Shown: positions 13,001-22,727, counted from the first letter of the stretch. The stretch: 24,736 bases of DNA from Mesomycoplasma ovipneumoniae (GCA_009756935.1 VZDP01000009.1:1-24736); one strand, 5' to 3'. The notes: a model not told the origin generated them from the letters alone. Translations and numbers: made by a program.

Positions 13001-15687
13001 AACCAGGAAGAAAATACAAAATTAATGCCTTAACATCAAAAACTGTCAATCTTACAGTTGATGATACTCAAAAAGTTTCTAATCCTAATTTAACTCAAGG
13101 TTGAAAATTTGTTCCTGCTAGTTCAAGTTCTTCAACTAGTTCCTCAAGTTCTGCTCCAGGTGGCACAGGAAACCAAGTTATTCTTGATTTTATTACTCAA
13201 CCTTTAATAACAAATATTGTTAAAACACAAATTAATGATAATGATGCTACAATCGAACTTGAAGGTTGAACTAAAGATATCCAAGATGCTGGCTTTAGTC
13301 CTAAATTCACTGTTACTGAGAAAAATCCTACACCAACTCAACCACCGCAACAACCTGCCGGATCTGGTACTACCAACAATACCAAAGAAGGACCAAAACA
13401 AGGTTCTACCCCTCCTGCTGAAAATAAAATTACCTTTAAAGTTGATAGTCTTGAACAATTTACCGAGTATAATAATATAACTCTAACATTACAAAAAAAT
13501 GGTGGCACTGGCGGAACTACCTCCCAAAACCAACTTAGTCAAGATTTAACTGTTGCATTTGCTCCCGAAATTGCCTCAGGGGCAAAAAAAGATTTACGAG
13601 AGTTTCGAACAACAGCTAAAAAATTAAATTTAGCTGATAACGGTGCAGTGACTCTTAAGCCAATTTCAACCACAACTGTAAATCTTAGTGTTAAACTAAA
13701 AAATCAAAAACAAGCTGATTCAATTGCTGATGTTCCTTTTTCGGTATTATACAAAAAAGTCTTTCCTATATATCAAGGTGAAAATATTGGTATAAATGAT
13801 TTAAGTTCAAATCCAGTTTTAATTGATACAAAAACTCAAACTTTAACTTTTAATATTTCAAATCTTGAACCAGGAGCAATTTATAAAGTAACCGAAATTA
13901 TTCCTTATGATCAAACAATTAAAGATAGTCATAAAATTGAAAACTTTGAACATAGTGAGCAACTGCTAAAATATCTTAAAGATGTTGAAGGCTTACCGGT
14001 TAAAAATAATGGAAGTGGAAGTAGCGGTAAACAAGATACAATTTATTTTGCCCCTCTAAACGTACCTGTTAGCCTTGAGGCAGCTTGATCTCACCCGCTA
14101 AGATATGACTATTATGAAGGTGAGCAAGTCTATGTTCGATTTAACGAGCAAGCCGGAACGGCAATAACAATGGATTGGCTAAAGAAAAATCTTAAAGTTC
14201 AGTTAATTCCTCATAGAACTCACGGTAATACTAATGTCCAAAACCAACAACCAGTTGAAAAAGATTTATCAACGGCAAGTAATTACCAACAACAACAAAA
14301 AGGTAGTTTTCCTACCGACGTTACCTTATCAGACTTAAAATGAGATCCTCAAAGACTAACAGCAACATTTAAGTTGCAGCCAAAAACTCTAAAGTCAATT
14401 GTTGGTGCTCAAATTAAAGTTACAATGAAGGATATAAATAACTATCAAGTTGATCCTAGCAAAGATAGCACCAGCGGTGCTAATAATAGTGGTACTCAAG
14501 GTACTCAACCTAGCGGTCAGTCTACTACCTCTCAGACCAAATCCCAATCCATATCATTTAGACTCCAATCTAGTGCCGCAATTGTAACTCCAACTAATGT
14601 TGACTATATGAACCCAGGATTAATTGGCTTTAGCTATGCAATTTATGATCCACTTGATTTAATTCAAAAAACTGGAAAAGATTACAATCCTTTTGGGGAA
14701 TTTCCGCATTTGACGCCTTATGATGAACAAGATTGGCTGAAGGTTATTATTAACTCAACTCCAAGTAGTGCTAAATCTAATCAACGCCTTGATGCACCTA
14801 ATGGTGATATTTTCATAAACAATTCCAACAAAAGAAATTGAAACAATATTGATGTTACAGATCTTGAAATCCCTGAAGAGCCGATTGCAATTAGAACAAA
14901 AACTGACTTACCTCGCGGAATAAAGTACTTAACCCTTTATTGGCGAATTAATGCTGAAACCTGAGCTTTTGACATTCCCGAAAAGTTTAGAAAAGGTAAA
15001 AAACTTTGGTACCCAGCTGGAAAAGCTGTTCATTTACCAATATCACTCCAATTTAAAAATCCAGATATAACCAGCCCAGCTTCGACTTATTCATTTGTGC
15101 TTAATTCACCTTATGGTACTCCGGGTCATATAATGCCATATTCCTCATCACATATTCCTCATGATGCTGCATCGATAGTTGGACCCGGAGTTAATTATTA
15201 TAATCTTTGGAGGACTTGAAGATCACAACCTAATAATACTCACCTAATACCTCGAATCAATAAATTTCCAAAAAATATTTCGAAAGTATTTTGGGCCGCA
15301 CCTTCGGTTGAATGAACAACAAATGATTCAGTACTTAATACCATTTTCTATTTAAATAGAGCAATACCAAGATTTGGCGAAAATAATAGCAGATGGTTAA
15401 AGATAGTAACCGGTGATCGATTCACAGGATATACCCCTGGCTATAGTTGAAAAATCCTCTCTGTTGATAATAAACAGGGGCATGATTCCAAGCCAACTAT
15501 AGGAATTCATGATATGGATTGAGATTTTAATAATCAAACCACTATTTCTTATTCTTTTTCAAATGAAGATCATAAATCTTCTTGAATAATCTCCATTACT
15601 GGTCCTAATAGTAAACCTCTATTATATGACCCAATTAATTATTATGCTATGTTAGGTCCGTTCAAACCGCCTGAACTGCCAGAATAA
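4015..15687 (+). CDS. Giant modular surface protein (3,890 aa, about 25 FN3-like repeats)
   Basis: I followed the frame by eye to TAA 15685-15687; it contains more than a dozen TGA-Trp codons. The N-terminus has a basic start and one hydrophobic segment (about residues 22-41) with no lipobox Cys, so it is membrane-anchored or secreted through an uncleaved or type-I signal. From about residue 50 to 3,350 I count roughly 25 divergent modules of 90-140 aa. Each begins near an F-x-T-x-x-K-I-x-x-I motif and ends with L-x-x-G-x-x-Y-x-I (LEPGTNYLIDS, LENGQQYVILG, LSPGDKYEIEN, LEPGRKYKINA), the 'tyrosine corner' style of fibronectin-III/Ig folds. Linkers are Gln-, Ser- or Pro-rich, with a Ser run near residue 3,036 and GTQPGTQP near 1,485. 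Polybasic sites occur at 932-936, 1203-1209 and 1903-1907. A distinct C-terminal region (about 3,350-3,890) is duplicated on the minus strand. An adhesin or cell-surface scaffold role is likely but inferred; DUF1410-type mycoplasma repeats are a family to compare. Confidence 0.93.
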
Positions 15688-15709
15688 TTCTAATAACATA
15701 AAAAAAGGT

Positions 15710-15749
15710 AAAGAGATAAAGAGATAAAGAGATAAAGAGATAAAGAGAT
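15710..15749 (+). repeat. Five tandem copies of AAAGAGAT
   Basis: Five perfect 8-bp units run without interruption from 22 nt after the giant-gene stop to the first base of the terminator stem. The tract would lie in the 3' untranslated part of the mRNA. Copy number is likely to vary between strains by slippage. It is absent from the corresponding position behind the minus-strand partial copy. Confidence 0.95.
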
Positions 15750-15780
15750 AAAAGAACAGCGGACTTGCTGTTCTTTTCTA
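15750..15780 (+). terminator. Intrinsic terminator of the giant surface-protein gene
   Basis: AAAAGAACAGC (15750-15760) pairs perfectly with GCTGTTCTTTT (15767-15777) around a GGACTT loop, and the right arm supplies the T-run. It lies 63 nt after the stop codon. Confidence 0.85.
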
Positions 15781-15876
15781 AATCAAAAATATAAATGCAA
15801 CACACAAATATTTTTAAAATTTCCATTTGGCTATTTTTTTGAATGTTAAATCACGAAATTATCATTAAAAATCTCT

Positions 15877-15904
15877 CCCGAGTTTCCCAGTTTGATGAGA
15901 TAAT
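15877..15904 (+). repeat. Short intergenic element, copy 1
   Basis: This is a 28-bp sequence that begins CCCGAGTTTCCC and ends GATGAGATAAT. It is identical to 22638-22665 and related to 18038-18058. A hairpin follows within 18 nt. It lies between two tail-to-tail genes and is not part of a reading frame I can support. Confidence 0.85.
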
Positions 15905-15921
15905 TTTAAAGATAACTAAAC

Positions 15922-15948
15922 GAACAGCATTTCTGCTGTTCATTTTTC
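15922..15948. terminator. Second hairpin between the convergent genes
   Basis: GAACAGCA (15922-15929) pairs with TGCTGTTC (15934-15941) around TTTC, followed by ATTTTTC on the plus strand. The stem shares GAACAGC/GCTGTTC with the terminator at 15750, so the two are probably duplicates. It could also end transcription from the minus-strand pseudogene, whose stop is at 15970-15972. Confidence 0.65.
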
Positions 15949-15969
15949 TTTGTCTTTTATATATTGCAA

Positions 15970-17997
15970 TTATTCAGGTAATTCAGGTGGTCTGAATGGA
16001 CCTAACATTGCATAGTAATTAAGTGGGTCGTATAATAATGGATGACCAGTATCCTTGTTGGTAATGGAGATTATTCAAGAAGATTTGTGTTCTTGATTTT
16101 GAAAGCCTGACGCATTAAATTTTTGTTGGCTTCAATTTCAGGAAAGAGTTTCTTTGGATAAATTGGGTTTTTCTTGGTTATGGTTTTTATTTTTTACATA
16201 TAAGATGTCTCAGCTGTTACTATTATATTTAATACCATTATTTGGATGTCCAGTTTGTATTTGAAGATTTTTGGTAGGTCAATTATAACCAGTTTTATTA
16301 TCATGATCACTTGTTAGTCTAGGAAGTGCTCTATTTAAATAGAAGACATCATTAAGGACTCTATCATCAGTTGTTCATTCAAATGAGGGAGCGGATCAGA
16401 AAACTTTTGAAATATTTTTTGGAAATTTATTAATTCGCGGAATTAAATTATCAGAATCAAACTGTTGACCTCATCTTTGGTTTCATCTATTCCAATAATT
16501 TCGTCCTTGATTTACTATGGATTTAGCATCATGAGGAGTAGCGGTTATTGCATACGGCATTACATGCCCTGGAGTTCCATAAGGTGAATTTAAAACAAAT
16601 GAATAAGTTGATGATTGACTACTTATACTATCACTTTTGAATTGTAATGATATAGGCAAATGAACAACTTTTCCGGCTGGATATCAAAGTGGTTTAGCAT
16701 TTCTAAACTTTTCAGGGAGATTAAAAGTTCCTAAATTAGAATTAATTCTTCAATAAAGAGTCAAATATTTTATTCCAAAACCAGCATCAGTTTTTGTCCT
16801 AATTGCAACAGGTGGTTCAGGAACATCAAGTTCTTACAGGGGCGCTGCCATCCCATTTTGGGTTATTAAAAATTTCTGTATCAGGTTCACCAAGACTATC
16901 ATTAATATTTAAATTGCTAGGCTTCTTATTAATAACAACTTTCAGCCAATCTTGTTCATTATAAGGCGTTAAATGCGGGAATTCACCAAAAGGATTGTAA
17001 TCTTTCCCAGTTTTTTGAATTAAATCAAGTGGATCATAAATTGCATAACTAAATCCCATTAGCCCTGGGTTCATATAGTCAACGTTAGTTGGAGTTACAA
17101 TCGCCGCACTAGACTGGAGTCTAAATGTTATGGATTGTTTTTGAGCTTGAGGTTGTTGAGCGGTAGTACCAGATTGAGTGGTTTGAGTATTATTAGTATC
17201 CTGACTAGGATCAAGATGATATTTATTTATATCTTTAATTGTGATCTTAATTTGCGCACCAACAATTGATTTTAAAGATTTTGGCTGAAGCCTAAATGTT
17301 GCCGTTGTCTTTAGGGGGTCTCACTGTAGGTCGGATAAGGTAATATCACCACCAAATTTTCTTATTGCTTTTGCATTATATGTACCTGCACTAGATAAGT
17401 CTTTTTCAACTGGGTTTTGATTTGCTCCTTGTTGACCACCATGAGTCTTATTCGGAATTAATTTAACTTGAATATTACCTTTTAGTCAATCCAAATTTAT
17501 TGCAGTTCCAGCTTCTTTGTTAAATCTAACATAGATTTGTTCACCTTCATAATAGTCATATCTTAGTGGGTGTGATCAAGCTGATTCCAGACTGACAGGC
17601 ACATTAAGGGGAGCAAAATATATTTTGTTTTGTTTGCCGCTTCCACTTTTAGAATGATCATTAACCGGTAGACCTTGAACTGTTTTAAGGTATTGCAATA
17701 GTTGATCACCATTATAACTAAGACTTTGAATATTATGATCATCTTTTTTGTTATTAAAATCAGTAGGAGCAATTTGGGTTACTTCATAAATCGCTCCTGG
17801 TTCAAGATTTGAAATATTAAAAGTTAGAGTTTGAGTATTGGGATTAATTAAAACCGGATTTGAACTTATATCATTTATACCAATATTTTCACCTTGATAT
17901 ATAGGAAATACTTTTTTGTATAATACCGAAAAAGGAACATCAGCAATTGAATCAGCTTGTTTTTTAGTTTTTAGTTTAACACTAAGATTTAAATTAG
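15970..17997 (-). pseudogene. 5'-truncated, frameshifted copy of the giant-protein C-terminus
   Basis: Read on the minus strand, this aligns with giant-protein residues of about 3,222-3,890 (13678-15687) all the way to the final PPELPE and stop. Shared blocks include NLSVKL, QADSIADVPFSVLYKKVFPI, APLNVPVSLE, YDPLDLIQKTGKDYNPFGEF, LNSPYGTPGH, INKFPKNISKVFW and HKSSWIISIT. The copy starts abruptly at about 17997 with no promoter or ribosome site. A minus-strand ATG at 18070 lies in unrelated DNA. A one-base frameshift falls at about 16826-16836: the upstream frame passes TGA at 16826-16828 and hits TAG at 16800-16802, while the downstream frame is closed upstream by TAA at 16834-16836. Otherwise both parts are open with TGA as Trp. 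It is not expected to make protein but could donate sequence to the giant gene. Confidence 0.9.
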
Positions 17998-18037
17998 TAG
18001 AAAAAATTAAGTTATATAATATTATTAAGAATATTTT

Positions 18038-18082
18038 CCTGAGTTTGACAGTTTGATGGCAAAAATTCACTTTTTAGTGAAT
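18038..18082 (+). repeat. Short intergenic element, copy 2, with hairpin
   Basis: CCTGAGTTTGACAGTTTGATG (18038-18058) differs at 3 positions from the first 21 bases of copies 1 and 3, then diverges. A perfect 7-bp hairpin follows (ATTCACT 18065-18071 with AGTGAAT 18076-18082). It lies about 40 bp beyond the point where homology of the minus-strand partial gene copy ends. Confidence 0.65.
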
Positions 18083-18162
18083 ATAAATATGAAAAAATAC
18101 CGTAAATCCGTGTTTTTTGAGCTAAAATCTTAATTTTTATTATTTTAAAATTAACCTTTTGC

Positions 18163-18178
18163 AAAAAAAAAAAAAAAA
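18163..18178. repeat. A16 homopolymer at the inner break of an IS remnant
   Basis: Sixteen consecutive A residues directly abut the solo IS end. Such tracts slip readily, and poly-A/T spacers control some variable mycoplasma promoters. Here the next supported start is over 400 bp away, so no promoter role is shown. Confidence 0.9.
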
Positions 18179-18498
18179 TGCTTGGTCTAAAATAAAATTA
18201 TGTTATAATAAATCTCACTAAGAATAATTAATAAATTTTGATATTGAATTAAGGGGGAATTAGTTATGTTTTTGGCATAAAAAAATCAGAAAATGCGAAT
18301 TATCCATTATATTTTTAAATATGATGGAATGCCTTAAATTTAACCGTTTAGAAATCTATAAATTTAGGGCTTTTAGTTATTGTTCTTTCAAAACTTCATA
18401 TATTTTTTTAGGCTCAATGTAAATAAAAACGAGTTTTCTATTTGCATTGAGTTTAAATAGTAGTTGTATTTTTTTATGATTTTTGTTAGTGTTTTAAA
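18177..18498. repeat. Left arm of a long inverted repeat around the protease gene
   Basis: This arm matches the reverse complement of 22728-23075. The central ~186 bp (18302-18487) differ at only about 3 positions. The right-hand arm holds an extra ~26 bp near its inner boundary, bounded by a GATTTTTG direct repeat. The arm consists of an IS end plus ~200 bp of flank. The flank carries a 39-bp near-palindrome (18413-18451; CTCAATG...CATTGAG) and an imperfect hairpin near 18303-18326 (CCAT...ATGG). No gene is visible. The rest of the non-coding stretch, 18083-18162 and 18499-18585, is AT-rich with nothing I can support. Confidence 0.85.
18179..18301 (-). mobile_element. Solo IS end, remnant of a deleted IS copy
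   Basis: About 123 bp match the terminal inverted repeat of the IS at 22951-24603. The inner part agrees best with that element's left end, including the stretch GATATTGAATTAAGGGGG. The outermost ~35 bp (ending AAAATGCGAATT) agree better with its right end. The rest of this IS copy is missing and is replaced by the A16 tract. Its tip points toward the protease gene. Confidence 0.8.
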
Positions 18499-18600
18499 CT
18501 AAAAAAGTAGTTTAAAAATTTATAATTTTGCTTTTTAAGTTAAAATTTTAGCTTTTTTAGTTTGCTTTATTTGATTAATAAGTAGATTTTTCTTTCGTGA

Positions 18601-21600
18601 GTGTTAGATTTAAAATTCAGTGTTTTTGCTTTGATAGTTATTTTTCCTGAGTTTGCCAAAAAAGTTAAAAAGCAATTTATTTTACTAAAAAAAGTTAGTT
18701 CTAGTTTAGTTTTCCTATCATTATCACCAATAGTTATCATCACGGCTTGTAAAAGTGAAGTTGATAAAAAACCTACTAATTCTAAGATTGATTCTTCTAA
18801 GAGTGAAAATCCTAAAAAAGATCCTAAAAATGAAGGTAAAATTGACACCGATAATCAAGAACAAGTTATTCCAGGGCAAGAAAATAATTCGAATCTAGAA
18901 AACACAGAACAAAATATTAATGTTTCTTCTATTTTTGAGGATAAAACCTTTTTAGAAAACAGACAAGCTGAAATTGATAGTGTTTCTTTAAAAATAAGTG
19001 GATCAAAAATTGAATTTAAAAATATAAATTCTGCAAATTTATATCATTTTAACAGTCAAGGCAAATATGTAAAGCTACTTTCAGTTGATAAATTAGATTC
19101 TGATTTAAGCAACTATAAAATCAAATTAGATTCAGAAGATTTGCAAAAAAATGTCTGATTGAATGTAAAATCTGTTGAAGATCAAGGCAATTATTATAAA
19201 TTTGTTGGTGAATTTAGCCAAAATTTCATAAATATTTTAAATAACGGTACTGTTAGTTCTACTTTTGATATTTATATTCCTAAAACCAAAAATCAATTAG
19301 GTGCAATCACGACTTTTGAACAATTAATTAGTCAAATTCGTGCAAATCCCTCAGGGAATTTTAAATTAGCAAATGATATTTCTGCTGAAAGTACAGAAAT
19401 AGGCCAGATTTCTACATCATATTTAGAAAATGTTTATTTTTCTGGAAGTCTAGAAAGTCTTGAAGGTAAAAATTTTACTATTTATGATTTAAAAAAGCCG
19501 CTTTTTGACAATTTAAATAACGCCACAATCCAAAATATTAATTTTAAAGATCTCAAAGTCAAGTCAATAAATAATTCACAATTTGCAGTTGGGGCAATTG
19601 CAAATTCTTCATCGGGTTCAAGAGTTAATAACGTTCATCTTTTTGGCGATGTTAAAGGTCCGAAAATCGTAGGCGGAATTGTCGGTGTGCTTGATAATAA
19701 TTCTATTATTAAAAACTCAAGTTTTCATGGAAATATTTATTCTTCCCAATCTGCCGGCGGCCTTAGTGGAATAATAACAAGAGGAAGTTCAATTGAGAAT
19801 TCTTATGCAAATATAAACATCACCTCTAAATTAATAAATTCCGATAAACTTGGCGGGATTGTTGGTGAATTAGGGGTGAATTCGTCATTAAAAAACATTG
19901 TAATTGAAGGAAATGTTTTAAATAGTGGTCTTGATGAATTTGCTAATTCTGGTGGATTAATTGGTTTGGTGTCCACAAACGGAACTCAAGACTCTCCTGA
20001 TACTGGAAGTGTAGAAAATATTTATGCAAAGATAAATTTTTTCAATGCAAAGCCAATTTTTGGTAACTTTTATAAATCAAGTTTTTTTGACTATGAAAAG
20101 TCGTTTAAAAATATAAACTTTGTTAATAATGCTGATAATGAAAGTTTTGATTGACTCAAAATAATTGATGAAAATACTTTTAATGAGACAGCAAAAAAAT
20201 GGAAAAATTTAAAAAATGAAAATATTAAGCTAAAAACTTTAAATTTTTCCTATTTAAAAGGATATCAGCCTGATTTTAGCAATGCTTATGCAAATTTTGC
20301 AAAACTTTTGCCATTTTATGATCGTTATACAATAATGAATTATGCGCATAAATTGGATAAAAACTCTAACCTTTACAGAAAAAATTTACTTGGATTTGAA
20401 TTTTATGACAGTAAAAATTTAGTAAAAAATCTTGTCCGTGAAAAAACAAAAGTAAACAAACTAAGTATTTACTTTGGTGATGGCCAAAAAGAAGATTTCA
20501 AAATAGACAGTTTTAAGCAAAATGATAACGGAATCATTGACTTTTCTTTTAAAAATGACGGGATTGAATTAATTGTTCATCCAAATATTTTAATATCTGA
20601 TAAGAAAAATAAATTAGTTTCTGGATTGATAAGTCTTTTAAAAAATATCAATTTATCTGATAATTCAATTTTTGATACACAAAATAATTTTGTTGATAGC
20701 AGTCCGATAAAAGAACAACTTTTTATTGACCAACATGAGACTGAAGTTAAAAATGACTTGGAAAATATAATTAATTCAGTTTCAAATAATATTGATATTT
20801 TTGATCTAAGTGACACTAAATTTACTGAATTTTATAAAAAAGAATTAGAAAAAGAGAAAAATTCTATCTATATTGGTTTAAATTATTTGTACCGTTGATA
20901 CTCAATTTCGGATTTTAAAGATAAATTATTGTTCTCACTAGGAATTTACGGAAAATCAAATGATAGTCTATCTTTGTTAAAAGACATTGGAAAATTGGAC
21001 TTTATTAATCTAAAAGCTGACAAAACTGCAAATGGCTATCATGATGCTTTTTCAAAATATTTAAAACCAAAATCAGTTGGAGATTTTATTGAATATAACT
21101 ATAATTTATTTAAGCAAAAGAACCAAACACCCGACAAATATTTTGATTCATTGACAAGAGCATATATTACAAAAGTTGAGAGCAAATCAAATAAATCAGT
21201 AAATAAGCCAATGATTGAAAGATTTAAATACGAAGATCAAGCTAATAAACTTTTGCCACTTTTGACTGTAAAAGACGAAAATGCTCTTTGATTTATTTTT
21301 ACAACAAATAGCAATATTTCAGGACAATTTTCCAAATATGGTTACTCAAATGAATTATTAAAGACACAAGTCGATAAATTTGCTGAGGCAGCTCAGGGCT
21401 ACTATGATGTTTTATACCGAATTTTAAATGAAAAATCGAAAAAAACTATGGAAAATTACATAGTTGATGTTTATGATAGCTTTGCTTCAAAAAATGACCC
21501 TGGCGTTAAGGCTTATTCTTTACCTCTTGATCATTGATTATCATTAGGAACTAAGAATTATGCCGCTTTTGTTCCTGAAGGTAATAAAAAACTTATGTAT

Positions 21601-22593
21601 TTTGATGGCACAAGAATATTAACAGAACACGGAAAATCGGTATTTTCACACGAAAGTACTCATACTTTTGATAATGATATTTTGCTTGACGGATATGGAA
21701 AAAGATTTGGTCATCGTGCTGAATCTTTTGCCCGCGGAATGTTTCAGGCGCCTTTTAATGGTGGAGGCGGAGATTTAGCCTTTAATTTTATTGAAAAATA
21801 TGAAGGTGGTCAACAATTAGTCCGTAATTCCAGTCCAGAAAGATTTAGTAATTTAGCTGATTTGGAAAAATACTATAAAAATCTTTTTGACATAATTTAT
21901 CTTCTAGATTTAGCGCAAGCTGAGGCGATAATTGCCAAAAAGCCGTCAGACACTAGTGATTATAGAAAAATCAAACTCGGAAGTGGCGGTTTTACAAAAA
22001 ATGATATTTTATCTGGAGTTGGAAGTTCTGAATTTAATTCGATAAATTCAATTGACGATTTAGTTGACAAAAATATTGTTGGCGCGAATGTTGGAGGGAC
22101 TGGAACATCATTTGGACATAATGATTACTATATAGTAAATTTCTTTAGACCATATTTTGGAATACTTGAAAATACAGAAGGGGTCTCTGGTGGACTCAAT
22201 TTTAGAAGGGTTGCATTTGAACTTCTTGCCGAAAAAGGTTATTATGATGGAATGATTCCTTATATTTCTGCCAAATCAAATAAAGAAACTAATGTTCCAG
22301 AAGGACTTGTCAAAGGTAGTGATACTCATGTTTTAAAAATGATTTTCGGTGATAAATATAAATCTTTTAGTGATTTTAAAAAAGATATGTATAGACAAAG
22401 AAAAGATAAACTCAATAAATTAAAGCCATTTAGTTTTGATTTTAATAATAAAAAGTACGAAATAAAATCTTTTGATGACTTAAAAAAAGTTTTTATTGAT
22501 AATTTTGATCTAATAAGTACAATAAGAGTTATTATTCATGTTGAAATGAATAAGCAAACCAATGAGTATCGCGAATCAATATTTAATGAATAA
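18601..22593 (+). CDS. Lipoprotein zinc metalloprotease, IgA1-protease/Zmp-like (peptidase M26)
   Basis: One frame of 1,330 aa (from GTG 18601) to TAA 22591-22593, reading six TGA codons as Trp. A lipoprotein signal (KKQFILLKKV, hydrophobic run, lipobox IITAC) places Cys50 at the membrane, followed by a Lys/Asn/Glu-rich spacer. Residues about 333-459 carry several GLUG-type repeats (IVGGIVGVL, AGGLSGI, LGGIVGEL, SGGLIGLV), typical of M26 IgA1 proteases. The zinc site is HESTH (His1017, Glu1018, His1021), with Glu1041 twenty residues after the second His, as in HExxH-x19-E M26 enzymes. Streptococcal relatives are wall-anchored and longer; here a lipid anchor replaces that. It probably cleaves host surface or secreted proteins; the substrate is unknown. 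The start is the weak point: no ATG or ribosome site precedes the signal peptide, and the frame is closed by TAG at 18583-18585. It may be silent in this position. Confidence 0.85.
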
Positions 22594-22637
22594 TTAGAAG
22601 TGTTAAACTAAAAGTGATTTATTTTTAATAAATTATT

Positions 22638-22665
22638 CCCGAGTTTCCCAGTTTGATGAGATAAT
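22638..22665 (+). repeat. Short intergenic element, copy 3
   Basis: This is identical over 28 bp to 15877-15904. It lies 44 nt after the protease stop and a few bases before a terminator hairpin. Confidence 0.85.
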
Positions 22666-22668
22666 CTT

Positions 22669-22697
22669 AAAAAAGTGTCCGGTTTTGGGCACTTTTT
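22669..22697 (+). terminator. Intrinsic terminator of the protease gene
   Basis: AAGTGTCC (22673-22680) pairs with GGGCACTT (22687-22694) with one G-T pair and extends through flanking A and T runs. A T-run follows the right arm. The stem sequence is unrelated to the GAACAGC terminators near 15750-15948. Confidence 0.8.
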
Positions 22698-22727
22698 TAA
22701 CTTTTTTGGCAAAAGTTAATTACCTAT

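Noticed and set aside
13217..13480. Leu/Lys-rich 87-codon frame within the giant gene
   Set aside because: It is out of frame with the modules on both sides, and composition bias explains it.
15710..15749. AAAGAGAT repeats as a CRISPR or iteron array
   Set aside because: The units are contiguous 8-mers without spacers, no replication or Cas genes are near, and they lie in a 3' untranslated region.
15970..18070. Treating the minus-strand giant-gene copy as a functional shorter gene starting at ATG 18070
   Set aside because: Residues from 18070 to about 17998 come from unrelated intergenic DNA containing the short repeat element, there is no ribosome site, and the frame is broken at about 16826-16836.
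18089..18133. ATG followed by KKYRKS-like codons, resembling a gene start
   Set aside because: Stops after 14 codons and has no ribosome site.
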